Positions 12,801 to 23,700 of a stretch of 64,000 nt of DNA are shown piece by piece. Source of the stretch: Liolophura sinensis (lineage: Eukaryota; Mollusca; Polyplacophora; Chitonida; Chitonidae); the NCBI RefSeq assembly GCF_032854445.1, contig NC_088295.1:46673385-46737384 (forward strand), in the 5' to 3' direction. Made by a program: the position numbers and the translations under genes. The notes beneath the pieces were generated by a model. It was not told the origin of the DNA. It saw nothing but the letters and a program-made list of their open reading frames with translations, and ran no database searches. How positions within the stretch are numbered: the first letter of the stretch is position 1; each line of letters starts with the position of its first letter.

Positions 12801-13428
12801 CTTTGGTCATTTGGGAAACCACAAGGATGGGGCGCTGTCTGGCGGAGGGACAATGTAACAGAAGGGGTTTCCGTCCGATCCCTATCTTATGACCGGTTTT
12901 GACCATAAAGTCCTGCATCTAACAGCGCACGTGGCACACCCGGCACACCCGGGTGTAACCTTTGCCATCGAGATAGACTACACTGGAACAGCAGGTGGTT
13001 CAGAAAAAGTGGACCTCAGTTAATGGTAGTGTATTTATTAGTCATTTCCTCCCTCACTCTGCTGTAACTCTGCTAGAGGCCCGTGGTTTTACGCTGGGCA
13101 CCCATGAAAATGACCTTCATCGTATAAGTGAAACATTTCAAATAAGTTAAATATTTCTCAGTTTTGGTCACAATGGGTAGTCGAGAGAACGTGTCCTGTT
13201 TGTGTGAATCAGTGGAATGACAGCACGAATTTCACTTAACCCGAAGTCATCTGATATGTTTTTTCTGCAGGTCACATGTCCGGAGAGGATTGGAATGTGT
13301 TAACTCGAATAGGTGTCTATAATGGCGGATATAATTACTACACATTTCCACCCGGATTCAGTGCTCACTGGGTCAGGGTCGTGGCTAGTGCAAACTGCAC
13401 GGCAACTGCCTATTTTCATTATACATGA
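6327..13428 (+). CDS. Secreted protein of unknown function, 7 exons, about 573 aa
   Basis: Exons are 6327-6803, 8719-8898, 9375-9571, 11237-11412, 11951-12216, 12726-12994 and 13271-13428. Every junction has AG/GT borders and compatible phase, although the last donor (GTGGTT) is weak. I chose the ATG at 6327 over the in-frame ATG at 6294 because it begins a clear signal peptide (MKLSGLLFLLGIASA). A low-complexity basic and proline-rich stretch follows (WRGKKKKSS, IPPPPTPSSG). From about residue 100 the protein is rich in Trp, Gly and aromatic residues in short beta-like segments (IYAVGWDKRSAILKVFDGG, TEWPRIREVETERYLMDAHG, GMWFGKTDDLWSFGKPQGWG), which suggests a secreted beta-propeller-like fold. 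I believe similar sequences occur in other invertebrates and some bacteria, but this is memory, not a search. No catalytic motif is recognised. Exon 6 needs a one-base correction near 12858-12870 to stay in frame. An AATAAA lies at 13783-13788, about 355 bases past the stop. Confidence 0.8.
6985..7092 (+). mobile_element. SINE family A, 3' part
   Basis: The consensus 3' end is visible (CATAATGCTGG, AAGTGAAATATTCTTGA, AAACACC) with an AAATAAATAAATA tail. It lies in intron 1 of the secreted-protein gene, in gene orientation. Confidence 0.7.
7149..7367. mobile_element. Foldback MITE, copy 1 of 3
   Basis: The left end (CTGAGTGATGCTAGAATGTA) and right end (GTTAAACTTAACAGATTAAT) bound an A/T-rich interior with AACAGAA/TTCTGTT inverted motifs. 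Related copies are at 21268-21465 and 39003-39225. There is no coding capacity. Confidence 0.65.
7980..8525. mobile_element. PIF/Harbinger-like MITE (546 bp)
   Basis: The left end AGACCCGTTCTCACGGTGCG and the reverse complement of the right end (ACGGCCTATTCTCATGGTGC) match through GCGATTTGTAGTA against GCGATTAGTAGTA. TAA flanks both sides (7977-7979 and 8526-8528), as PIF/Harbinger elements create. It has no transposase and lies in intron 1 of the secreted-protein gene. Confidence 0.65.
8965..9096 (-). mobile_element. SINE family A fragment
   Basis: Reverse orientation: TTTATTTATTTATTGATTCG, then TGGGAGGAAACCGGG and CATCCGCAGGTTGCTGATAG. The tRNA head is missing. It lies in intron 2 of the secreted-protein gene. 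Confidence 0.75.
9755..10625 (+). repeat. 35-bp minisatellite, about 25 units
   Basis: The unit is CACCAGGTTTCATTCTACAC followed by AACATAACACACAGT, with a 35-base period (for example 9787 to 9822). Units vary mostly at T/C and A/G positions and a few are truncated. It lies in intron 3 of the secreted-protein gene. Confidence 0.95.
11626..11720 (-). mobile_element. SINE family A tail fragment
   Basis: TTATTTATTTATTTATTTAC, then GATTGGTGTCATATAGG and CTTATACGACGGCGACTAGC, a truncated reverse copy in intron 4 of the secreted-protein gene. Confidence 0.65.
12726..12994 (+). CDS. Exon 6 of the secreted-protein gene, with a single-base frameshift
   Basis: The exon opens in phase 0 (VSSIFDNNVVTGQSQSG...) and continues convincingly to WRRDNVTEG. 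It then hits TGA at 12900-12902 in that frame. One frame over, open from 12859, the text PSDPYLMTGFDHKVLHL and then VTFAIEIDYTG follows. Exon length is 269; with one base fewer it leaves phase 1, exactly what exon 7 needs. The surplus base therefore sits in the GGGGTTT run near 12864-12870. Either an assembly or sequencing indel or a real inactivating allele would explain it. Confidence 0.75.
13271..13428 (+). CDS. Last exon of the secreted-protein gene
   Basis: Acceptor TTTTCTGCAG precedes GTCACATG. The reading frame gives HMSGEDWNVLTRIGVYNGGY, then FSAHWVRVVASANCTATAYF and a TGA at 13426-13428. The Trp- and aromatic-rich beta-like text continues the style of exons 4-6. The required incoming phase is met only after correction of the exon 6 frameshift. 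Confidence 0.7.
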
Positions 13429-15700
13429 GACCAGAACAAGCTTTTTCACATTTATCCTGTATATACGAATACCGTGTGTATATATAGCAATACTTAATCC
13501 TATAACTTTCAGTTTTCTGTTTCACTATATTGGAATATCTTTTGATGCATGTTGGCAACTTGGGATCATGCATATTGGACGATTTGACGATTTTTCTACT
13601 GCAATACATTATAGAAATAGTCGTACACAGACATAGACTCGATTTGGAGTCTTTCGGAAGATCCGTGGTCGTTTAGAATGGTTTCAGACGGCTTGGAAGA
13701 GCATTTTTACCCTGATTTTGCTTGAGCCATGATGCTATTGGGTGTAATTTGCTACTAGTTAAGCATTTACATGAACAGTTAGAATAAAACCCTAAATGAA
13801 GTAAACTGACAAGAGGCCATATTCCGCCGGTTACGTTGGCCATTTATCAAGTATCAAGCTGTCGTCGCTGCTCTGGTTTTGCTCTCTATACTGTAGTTGT
13901 TTGTATTCTGAAAGCAAAAGGCTAACAAATCGAGAGGGCAAAAGTATAGCCCTGGAAAAAGGCAAAAGTCGCCTGGTAATCATTGCAAAGGAAGGAAAGA
14001 AAAACAACAGACTACCCTCATTCCTCAACCCCTTTGCATATGAAACAGCAACGTTTAGTGCAATCCCTGCCAATTTTTAAATGATTTTTAGAGACAAAAC
14101 AGTATAGGTTGGATTGGCGAGATGCAGGGCGCCACAAAAAGTGTATTTTTATCAGTCAACACTGAGAAATGCCTTCAGAATATGCTTGAATAAACACCTT
14201 GCAAACATGCGAAAGAAGTTGAAGAATTACAGTACACAGCCCAGGTCCGCATTCCATTGGGTGGAAAAGGTTCTGTATATGGTTTGCATGTCTGATATCT
14301 GTAACCACGATTCCTTGAGACAGAAACAAAAGATGGTAAAAGACGCGTTTTGAAGATCGTACTCTGGATCACTGCTCTCTCATTAGAAATGTGGTGGGCT
14401 CGAATCCAACAAATTCTGATTTGGCTGCAGTCTAACTCGAGCAGGATTGTCAGGTATCTTTTGAAGTATTGCGGGCTCTGTGTTGTGTGTCCGGTGGTTT
14501 CCTCTGTGCTGTATATCTGGCGGTTTCCTCTGTGCTGTATGCCCGGCTTCTTCGACCTTGAACTCTCACTGCCGTCATGTAATCGAAAGGTTCTTGAACT
14601 TAAAATAGTAGAGACTTTCGGCTTCGTCGCTGTGTGGTAACCATTTCGGAGGTAAGGCAAGGAGTGATTGTAGGATTGTATAATTTATATGTTATCTTAC
14701 AACTCCTGATCCATCAATGACGCAGCATTGTATTAGCATGACGGCATCCAGCTAAAAAGAGGCGGCGTAATGATTTGGGTCCGATTCCCAGAAAGCCAGT
14801 ATGACCTCATGTCAAAATTTGAAATCTGATGCAAACCACTATTTTGCAACAGCAAAAATTTAACATAATCGAAATCCCCTGGCACACACTTTGGTTGTCT
14901 TACAGTGCTGTCTGTCCACATTCAGTTTCCATGCAGTGATCACAGGGCATTACATGCCGCCTCAGCAGCACCCATCTTTGTCTCTGGACCACACCATGTT
15001 ACTGGAAACGTTCGTCTTATTAAGTGTCGGGCTTAATAGGGGAGTTCAGGCTCGCTAAAGGCTCTACTCTATCATGTGACTTGTCAAAATTGTAGGGATT
15101 TTTTTGTTCACATTAATTTATCGATCTCGTCGTGTCCTGGAGGTAAAAATGACACCTCTTTGCTTCAAGCACTTATTGAGTTCACAAACCTTTATAGGTG
15201 CACAATTTTCATCGTTTGTCAACTCTGTTTTTTTTCACAACTCAAAGATAGTTGCCTGAAGGTAACAAAGATAGTTGCCTAAAGGTAACATGGATTTGTT
15301 TTAAATAGAGCGATGAAAGAGTTCGAAGTCAAAGTCCCAATTGTCGTCTAATGACATTCAATTTCATGTCTTAATTTCAACATGTACAATTAACAGTTTT
15401 CGTTATATATATACATATATACCCATCTACCTGACGAACTAATAAACATAACGATAATTAATGCTAATTTCAATACCACAGGCCTGCACAGAGTCACGCG
15501 TTCTAACGTAGCATTACTGGATCGACTGCTGTTTAACGTCCACGATCTTGTTAGACATAGGCTATGTCCTTGTTACATGTCCGGTTTTATGAGGATGTGG
15601 ACCCGTCCGCAGATATTAATTTACGTGAAATAAACTAGGCTATAGCAGTAAATAAAGGAAGTTCAACATATTCTTGACGTAACAGAGTGATTTCTTTCAG

Positions 15701-15939
15701 GTTATGTCATTCGTCTGTAAATCTGGTTACCGTCGTTTGTGTAAAATAATAATACAAACTAAGCGGAAAAATGCCTGTCACTGGTGGGAACCTCTCAAGA
15801 GGAATGTGAGTACAGTGAAAGTTCCATTTACGCCACGCCGCCATGTGGTGCAGCCATGCCAACATGTGGTGCAGCCGCGCCGACATGTGGTGAAGTCACG
15901 CCAACACGTGATGCAGCCATGCCAACACCATCTGCAACG
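15701..15939 (+). other. Candidate exon with a 7-codon tandem repeat
   Basis: A good acceptor (TTTCTTTCAG) and a good donor (CG|GTAAGC) bound an open frame: VMSFVCKSGYRRLCKIIIQT, then HVVQPCQHVVQPRRHVVKSR. The 21-bp unit keeps other frames open as well, including TCGAAMP-type text and a reverse frame. No partner exon in matching phase was found, so this may be an ordinary minisatellite by a chance splice site. Confidence 0.2.
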
Positions 15940-16558
15940 GTAAGCAATTGATTATCACACGGAAATCGCCTCGTATATCGTCTTCGCTCCTTTGTGATTG
16001 ATATGACAAACAAATGGCACAGTGTATTCTTTTCAACATTTCTTCGTTTATTACAAAAGTGCATGGCTACAGCTGTATTGCAGAAAGGTGTTGCGCGTTG
16101 ATATATCACACCGGAAGGACATTCATAGCTGCATGCCGGAACATCCTCGTCGGTAATCTCCGTCTAACTTTGTAACGCACGATTTTAGCAACCCACGAGG
16201 CAGTTCCGACATGACATAAAAGAACTATACTATACAACTAAACGTCGAGTGTGGGGTGGTGGGTCGAACTACCCTATAGGTTCCGCAGCTATGGGTAGAA
16301 ATTTCTCATCATTGCAAGATATATGGCACTTCTCTTGTGTAGCTTTACAAACAGCTGGATCCGCAGTTTTATTGCACGGTACTCATACAATGAATGGCAA
16401 GTAACATGGTAGATGTTGAGGTATTACTTATGATTGAGGTGGGAAGCATAAATGCTAATTTAAGGATTATCATGCCATAAGACGTTTTCATATCACAAAA
16501 ATGAGAGTATTTCCAACAACGACATCTAATACATGTATATATAATGGACAACTGTAGC

Positions 16559-16561
<3 letters not shown>

Positions 16562-16612
<51 letters not shown>
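16562..16612. repeat. (TA)n microsatellite
   Basis: About 25 uninterrupted TA units, 3' of the channel gene. Confidence 0.95.
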
Positions 16613-16613
<1 letters not shown>

Positions 16614-16955
16614 TGTAAACCTACAGTATGCTTGTAATACATTATTCAAAACTGGCCACTGTACTTATCGTTCAAGATACATATTTTATCTTCATGTGGT
16701 CGCACTGCTTATTCTGTGTAATGAAAGGTTTTGGTAATTTCAAATTGGTCCGTTATATTTTAAGGCCTCTTAGAATCGTCAGGCCTTTGCTGAAACTTTG
16801 AGAAGCCCATTTAGGCAAAGTTGTACATTATCGTGTGGATGCTGGATTCTACCACAAGGCTGCAGATGCATCGGGAAAGCAGCGTCTAAAGATGGCTTTG
16901 TAAAGACGCTAAACAGGGCAAACGTCAAGGAGGCTGCAAGACGTGCACAGAGACG

Positions 16956-17779
16956 TTATGCTTCTGACGGTCTTGGGGCATCTCCGGAACCCGAAGTCTT
17001 TCCATCCGCAGACCGTCCAGCAGCCATGGCGGCCAAGCGATTCCTGGTGAGAACATTTAGAACAACAAATAAAGGAAACGGCCGCTTTCTGTGTGCAGCA
17101 TCATTTTTGTGGATTGGGTATTGAAAAAAAGAACGCACCAAAGTGAAATTAGTTTGACGTTTGACAATTGCCATGGTAAGCAAATTTCATAAAGCCCAAT
17201 TTATAATTTCATTCATTCTGCCCTCAAACAATCTAGCATTAAATCCGTTACCAGGAGTGACGACAGACTGCGTTTTCGTCGATTTAATGGATAATTCAGT
17301 TCCTGTTAACGAATTAATCCGTAATCAGGCACAGAAAATCCGTCAGATCGACGAAAACGGAATCCGTCATAACTCAAGGGACGGATTTAATTGAAGTTAT
17401 TTTAGATGGTGAATGAATTTCAGTCTAAATGTTGCTTGATATCTTTTCACACCATGACTGATATGAAAAAGACAAAATATACATAGAACTTAGGCTTAGC
17501 ATCTATAAAATAAAATTTCTAGGAAATAATAAAATTGACCGTAAATGGGCAAATAAAGAAAAACTGTAAAACATCGTACTGAATGTCGAGAAGAGCATGC
17601 TCCTGCCAGGCCAGGCGCTGTAGTAAAGTGGTTTGCGTGGAGTGAGTGGAGACCGCGAGCTCCTCTACCCTCTTAAGCTTAGTATGGATGCTGTTCAAGG
17701 GAGGAGAGTCCCATTTGGCCAGGACATCCTGGACGTCATCAAACTCTTCCATGTCAGTATACTGCTTGACTCTATAGTT
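16956..17779 (-). CDS. Exons 15 and 16 of the TRP-like channel (C-terminus)
   Basis: Exon 15 (17580-17779) encodes NYRVKQYTDMEEFDDVQDVL and a coiled-coil-like LKRVEELAVSTHSTQTTLLQ, ending DI plus CA at the donor GTACGA. Exon 16 (16956-17043) completes Gln and reads NRLAAMAAGRSADGKTSGSG, then DAPRPSEA and TAA. Without this junction exon 15 would run into a hydrophobic tail ending at 17519, which looks like intron read-through. Confidence 0.75.
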
Positions 17780-20700
17780 CTGAAAGAGTGCACAATGAAT
17801 GAGAGAAATTAATTCAATGGGAAAAATTGATTGGTATAAACAAACGTGTCCCATGTTGACCGTGGTGTCATCGTTTTCTGCTGTTAGGTAACCGCTACCA
17901 TTAATTAGCTCGTAGTTTTACAGGTGCGCCAATACTGCAATACCGAAAGCATGCAACACTCTTGGGGCCCATTTTGGTAGAAGTGAGTCTACATATTAAC
18001 AATCTACATGTTAACAATGCTCATTCCATTTTCTTCGTCTTTCTTTCCTGACTGCAGATTTGAAGGTGTTGTGTTATTTCTTCTTAGTGTGTGTGTGTGT
18101 GTTGTTTTCATTCTTTGAACCAAGATCGGAATTATGAGCTGACAAGATTTTAAAGTCTTACAGAAAATTAGACAATCTCATTCAGAAAATCATGAATTTC
18201 GGATCTTAACTATAGTTCCACAAGTTAAAAACCGGGTTGGCAACCGTATTGGCAACCATGTTTTAACGACTGCCTCAGCGTGGCATATTTCAAGCATTTG
18301 ATGACAACTGACCCCCATAAACACGCTGTTGATCTCCATCCGGGTCACTATCCAGGCCCTGTTCAGTTCAAGTCCACGATGAGCATCGCTCTGTATGTTC
18401 TGGTATGTATCGGACAGCTGGGCGATCAGAAGGTTCAACATTACCACGATACATAGAAACATGAATACTATTATCAAGATGACGCTCAACGGCCTGTAAA
18501 AAAAAATACATAAAAATAAGTTACACTGGCGGCGGGACCGATCCCGATAGCTCAGTTGGTTAATACCGCGTTCAGGAGCGGTAGATCCAGGGTCAATCCT
18601 GTGTCGGGTCACACCTAAGACCTTAAAAGAGGAAGTTGTAACTTGGCGTTCAGCATAAAGGGGGATAGTGCAACGACTGGTTGACTTGTAACAGTATAAT
18701 GGCTCGGGCGGGGCGGCTTATTTGCCTTCGGTAAGTCGTCTCAGTGAAGAAGCACTAGATAAAAGACCGGTGGAAATCCGCCCTGCAACAAGGAGGCACA
18801 TTACATGCACTCTAAGGACTCCTTCATCGTCATATGACGGAAAAGTTGTTAAGTACGACGTTAAACCCCAAGCACTCGCTCACTCACTCACTTACACTGG
18901 CGGCTGTAACGATAGAATTACAAGGCCTCTCCTGGAATGTGGCTTTTATTGTGCTCACCACCATCTTGAATAACTAATAGATTTCGTATATTCTCCAATG
19001 AACTGCCTTGATGAATCTTTCATGATATTTCTTACATGAAAGTAACAGGTTATCGGAAATGGTTCACAAAATTGTTTAACAACGAAATACAAGTTCACGA
19101 CATTAACATTCGAATAACAGAGCAGTCAGTGAATCTCTGTTCTCACAAAGTTCAGTAAATTGCTTTACCAGACAACATGGAGTGTGTCTTTACACTCAAA
19201 CATGGACTGTGTCTTTACACTCAGACATGGAGTGTGTCTTTACACTCAAACATGGAGTGTGCCTTTACACTCAGACATAGAGTGTGTCTTTACACTCAAA
19301 CATGGAGTGTGCCTTTACACTCAAACATGGAGTGTGTCTTTACACTCAGACATGGAGTGTCTTTACACTCAAACATGAAGTTTCCCAACAAAAGTTGAAT
19401 TCCAACATCACACTCAGTATGTTGATGATGTTTAAGAGGCACAACACTTTTGCTTTTTCTCTGAGACATGGATTTCAATTTGTAGAATGAACTTTTGGAC
19501 ATCTTGTTACAGTTGACTTACGGCAATTTAATGTAATCCTCTACCAGCGGCTCCGTGTCTATGAGAGTTCGAAAACCCAAAAACAAGATCCACCAGAATG
19601 TGCTGAAAGCCAGAATATCACATCACATTATTATTGTGAGAATTAATAAATATACATCTAGAGTAATGAGCTACGAGGATCACATATAGGCAGATAATGT
19701 TGTTGTGACATATTGCTGAGGCTGTTGTTCTTCTTGTTCTTGATTGTGCGACACCATACTCCTTACATCGCACACACAGCTCTCTACGTTCTCGTTACAT
19801 CGCTGTCACAATTAGACAAGCTTAACCCCTGGAGCCTGTGTGATGCATGTATAGACTCGTATAGAATTTTTTGCCGATCTATTATTTATTATTTACATTT
19901 ATCACTAACACTGTTTAAGATGTCTGTTAGAATCATGTTGTACATAAGAGAACAAGAGAAAGTATGTGTACGGTATATATAAAATATTATTAGAAACAAA
20001 GCTTGAGGCAGGGTTTTTTCTGATTTCTGATATCACTTCCTGCCTTACCACCGTGACCACAGTGACCTCAGCGTTGTTCAAGATTTCTGTACAAAATTTG
20101 CTAGTGCTGGCAGTGATGCAAAGCGAACTTAGGCACACGCGCTGTAAGGAGTATGGCGCGGTACATATTTGAAGTCCGCATGCGTCTCAGCTTGTAACCG
20201 CACATTGGTCTTTTTTTTTTTTTGACATCAATAATCAAGCACAGCAAGGAGAAAAAAGATGCATCCAAAGGCTCTACCCCGTGTGTTTCCGGGGTGAAAA
20301 GAATTGGATAACTTTTACCGCCTAATGGCGACTCGAATCAAAGGAATGGCCATTATTTTTTAAATTTGTGTACCACATAACCAAATTCCCCATAACACCG
20401 GGCATGGAAACTACCCTTCTTAGGCCCTAATTACTTAAGGCGATCAGAGTTTTCCACAGACCTCACCTATCAAGACAAGTTTGGCGTAAAAGGCGACTAA
20501 CCTTGAGCTCTCCCACGCGGACTCGGGGAACAAAGTAGGCTCATTTGGGTCGCTGGCATTCCTGTAAATAAATGTTTCAAATATATTTTTAACATGTAAG
20601 GGCATTTATAAGTACCATATTATATTTTATTTTCGAATTATAAATGATTTCTGTTTAGTTGATTTTAAAAGCATCTGGTTTCCCTTATGTTCTGATTTTG

Positions 20701-23700
20701 TGTTTTCATCACTTTCAAACTGAATAACATCGTGCCTGTTTATTATAAACTCGAATGTATGTCCCTTGTGACGTCACACGATCACTGCTTTGTGTTTTTG
20801 CCATATTTCACTGAGGAGCGTATTGGGTGCTAGAGACGCGATATCTTGTTTCTGGTTTCTCTAATGTGTTCTTGCAAGAGTTACCCTCGTCCGAAATAAT
20901 TACGGTTGTGTTATTTCTTGTCTGTTCTTTTGAGTAAATGTATATGTATAATTGGGTACTACAGGGGTTGCATTTATTTGATTTATTTTATTTGATTGCT
21001 GTTTTACGCCAAACTCAAGAATATTTCACTTATACGACGGCGGCCAGCATTATGGGTGGAGGAAACCGGGCAGAGCCCGGAGGAAAGTCACGACCATCCG
21101 CAGGTTACTGACAAACCTTCCCACTTACGGCCGGGGAGGAAGCCAGCATGCAGCGCTTGTATGATGTGTACATGTGGAAGCAAGGTATCAAACTGACCGT
21201 CCTTCCTTTCAACAGAGCAGATTTATATAGGGGGTTGTAAGAGATTTTTCACTATGGACCAACACTCAAGAAGTTATTTTCTTAAATTTAACAGAAAGCC
21301 CGTTGTCTGAGTGATGCTACAATGTATTCTGTTACTATAACACACACTACGTCATAAACAGCATAGAATATGTGTGTTATATTATAGCAGAAGAATCCGC
21401 TGCAATAACAGTATACATTCTAGCGTCACTCAAACTGTCTGTTATAATGGACAGATTAATTTTTGTGTGAAGTATTGAACATAAGATCTGGACATAAAGG
21501 AACTAAATTATGTGTGCACCCTCTTTCACATTATGTGGACCTTAATAGTCATTTTGAACTCCTACCTTTGTTGCCCGCTGACGTTCAAAGAGTTATCTCC
21601 CCTTAGTGCCAGAACAAAGGCCCCGCTAAAAGCCAGCAATATTATAACGAAGAACATCATAAACTGGACAATATCGTAAGACAGCACTCTCCAGAGAATG
21701 TGGGTGTAAGCACCGGTTTGCCTACAAGATGAAATATACGGACTTTGGCTTAAATTTATTTATTTGTTTATATGATTGTTGCTTAACTCCATACTCAAGA
21801 ATTTTAATGAAACCGGAGTGGCCATTTGCTGGCAAACTTTCCGACAATCGATGCAAATGAACGACTTTTGCTCGTCAGCATATTTAAACATTTAATTACA
21901 ACAATTAATCAAGTTTTCATTTCAGATGAACACTCTGCGACATACGTAAAGAGAATAATTCCCTTCCAATGCGAACTATATTAATATGATCAAGTGACCC
22001 AAAATTCGGCCAATACTAAGTTGATCATTATTCATGTTCTATGCAAGTTTTAGAAAGGTGTATTGAGGTTTGTTTCGAAAGTAGGAGTTGAAGCACCAAA
22101 CCTAATATTCAAAAACATTTCTTTGCCTATAACAATGCGGGTTATTGAACGAAATTTTGCTGCCACTTCCCTCAATGACGTACCTGAATATAATAGAGTA
22201 TTTAAAAATTTTGAAAGTCCACAGCATAAAACCGACGGAGAAGACATGCCACTGGGCTTGTTGGTAAGTGAATCTCAACGGTAACACGGCTAGGATAAGA
22301 ATAGTCGAGCTCATGTCAAGCCAGTTAAAGAGGTCTTTCCAATACTGCAGCCTGTGTCTGGAAATATCAAAATATGTAGCGTCAAATACACGTCCCAAGC
22401 CAATGCCAGAAAGGCGACGTAACTCCGTTGGTTAGAACGTAAAATTACCACAGTATTGTGTTTGGTTAAATATGATCACGTCGGGCTTCATGCCGTCTGG
22501 ATACCGTTGATAAAATATTACGAAAACTTTGAGATATTCCAGTTTGTGTTCATATTTCTAAATATACAACAGCCACTGCACAAATGTGAACGAGTAAGGA
22601 ATGCAGTTAGCTTTTTACATTGTGCCGTGATAAACGTCAAAACGATATACACGTGTGTCGGCGTTCTGCACGAGATACACGCGTTTCGACGTTCTGCACG
22701 ATATGCACGGGAATCGAGTTGAGGGTGCATTTCGAATTCTACATTCAGACTTCATGTTAATCAGTTTCTATACATTTCACAGATTATAACCGGTCCGTGT
22801 GATGGGCTCTAAGATCTCAGTGATGTTGACAAACGTGAGATGTGAGGTTCAAGAAGAACGTTAGCATACATAACACCTTTTTTCTTTGGTTCTCACATCG
22901 GTGAAACAGTTATATCTGAAAACTATTCATCTAGGTGGAAACTCACAAGGCCTTTCGTATCACGTGAGCTTCCCCTGGTTAAAAACAGTTTCAACCTGAG
23001 CGAACCAAAGAAAAATACAAAACAAAAAAGTGTTGATAATACAAACCTCCTGAACTGATTGAGCTCCAATAAGAAGGTGAAAGCAACCGACGAGTAGGCG
23101 ATGACCTCAAAGACGGCGCGTGATATTTGTAAGGGCGAGTCGTACACCATGGGGTCGGGCACGCTGGAGACAACCACAGCAGAGTACACCAAGGAAAAGA
23201 GGGTCAATAGGTAAAACGTGGCCGACAATCTGCCGAAGTAAAGCGGGAAGAATGGCTGATGCTCGAACTGACAAGGATTCATATATGTAAAATGGAGGAG
23301 AATGGATGATTGTCGGGCTGACAAGGATTCACATGAATAAATATGTAGCTCACGTACGTGATATTTAATGATGCTTCTTATGAATTGCTGACGGGTTAAA
23401 ATATTGATGAATTAAATGACCTTTGTCTCAATTTCATTATATGTTTGGTATTTAAGCTGTACTCGTATGAGGGCGGTGTATGGTCGGAGGACAATATAGT
23501 GCCCAGAGTTAACCATCGATGTTCGCTAAGTATCTGACAAACGTCCTGACTTAAAGCCGTTGTCGAGAGCTGGATTCGAACTCATGATTTTACTGTACCT
23601 AATCGCAACGAACCAGTGCTTCAACTATCTGAGCACTCCTTTGTTTTTAATCCCTGTTCATTACACACTGACTCGGCAAACCATATTATTGGGAGTGTGA

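Larger units (their letters stand above)
13429..16955. other. Convergent intergenic region with one candidate exon
   Basis: It contains the AATAAA at 13783, a CGGTGGTTTCCTCTGTGCTG unit repeated near 14495-14555, a 21-bp periodic block at 15840-15935, and a (TA)n tract at 16562-16612. Nothing here was recognised as a known gene. Confidence 0.5.

Noticed and set aside
16784-17124. Plus-strand exon-like ORF containing NRANVKEAARRAQRRYASDG, which also fits a phase-0 join from 15939
   Set aside because: The minus strand of the same interval provides a phase-perfect, protein-like last exon of the channel gene (NRLAAMAAGRSADGKTSGSG). The plus frame is best explained as its shadow.
17519-17579. Extension of channel exon 15 to the stop at 17519
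   Set aside because: The added text (YDVLQFFFICPF...) is AT-driven and hydrophobic, and a donor at 17574-17579 joins exon 16 in phase, so this is intron.
19160-19502. Repeated MECVFTLRHG-type ORFs
   Set aside because: A 27-bp period keeps all frames open; the region is a minisatellite inside an intron.
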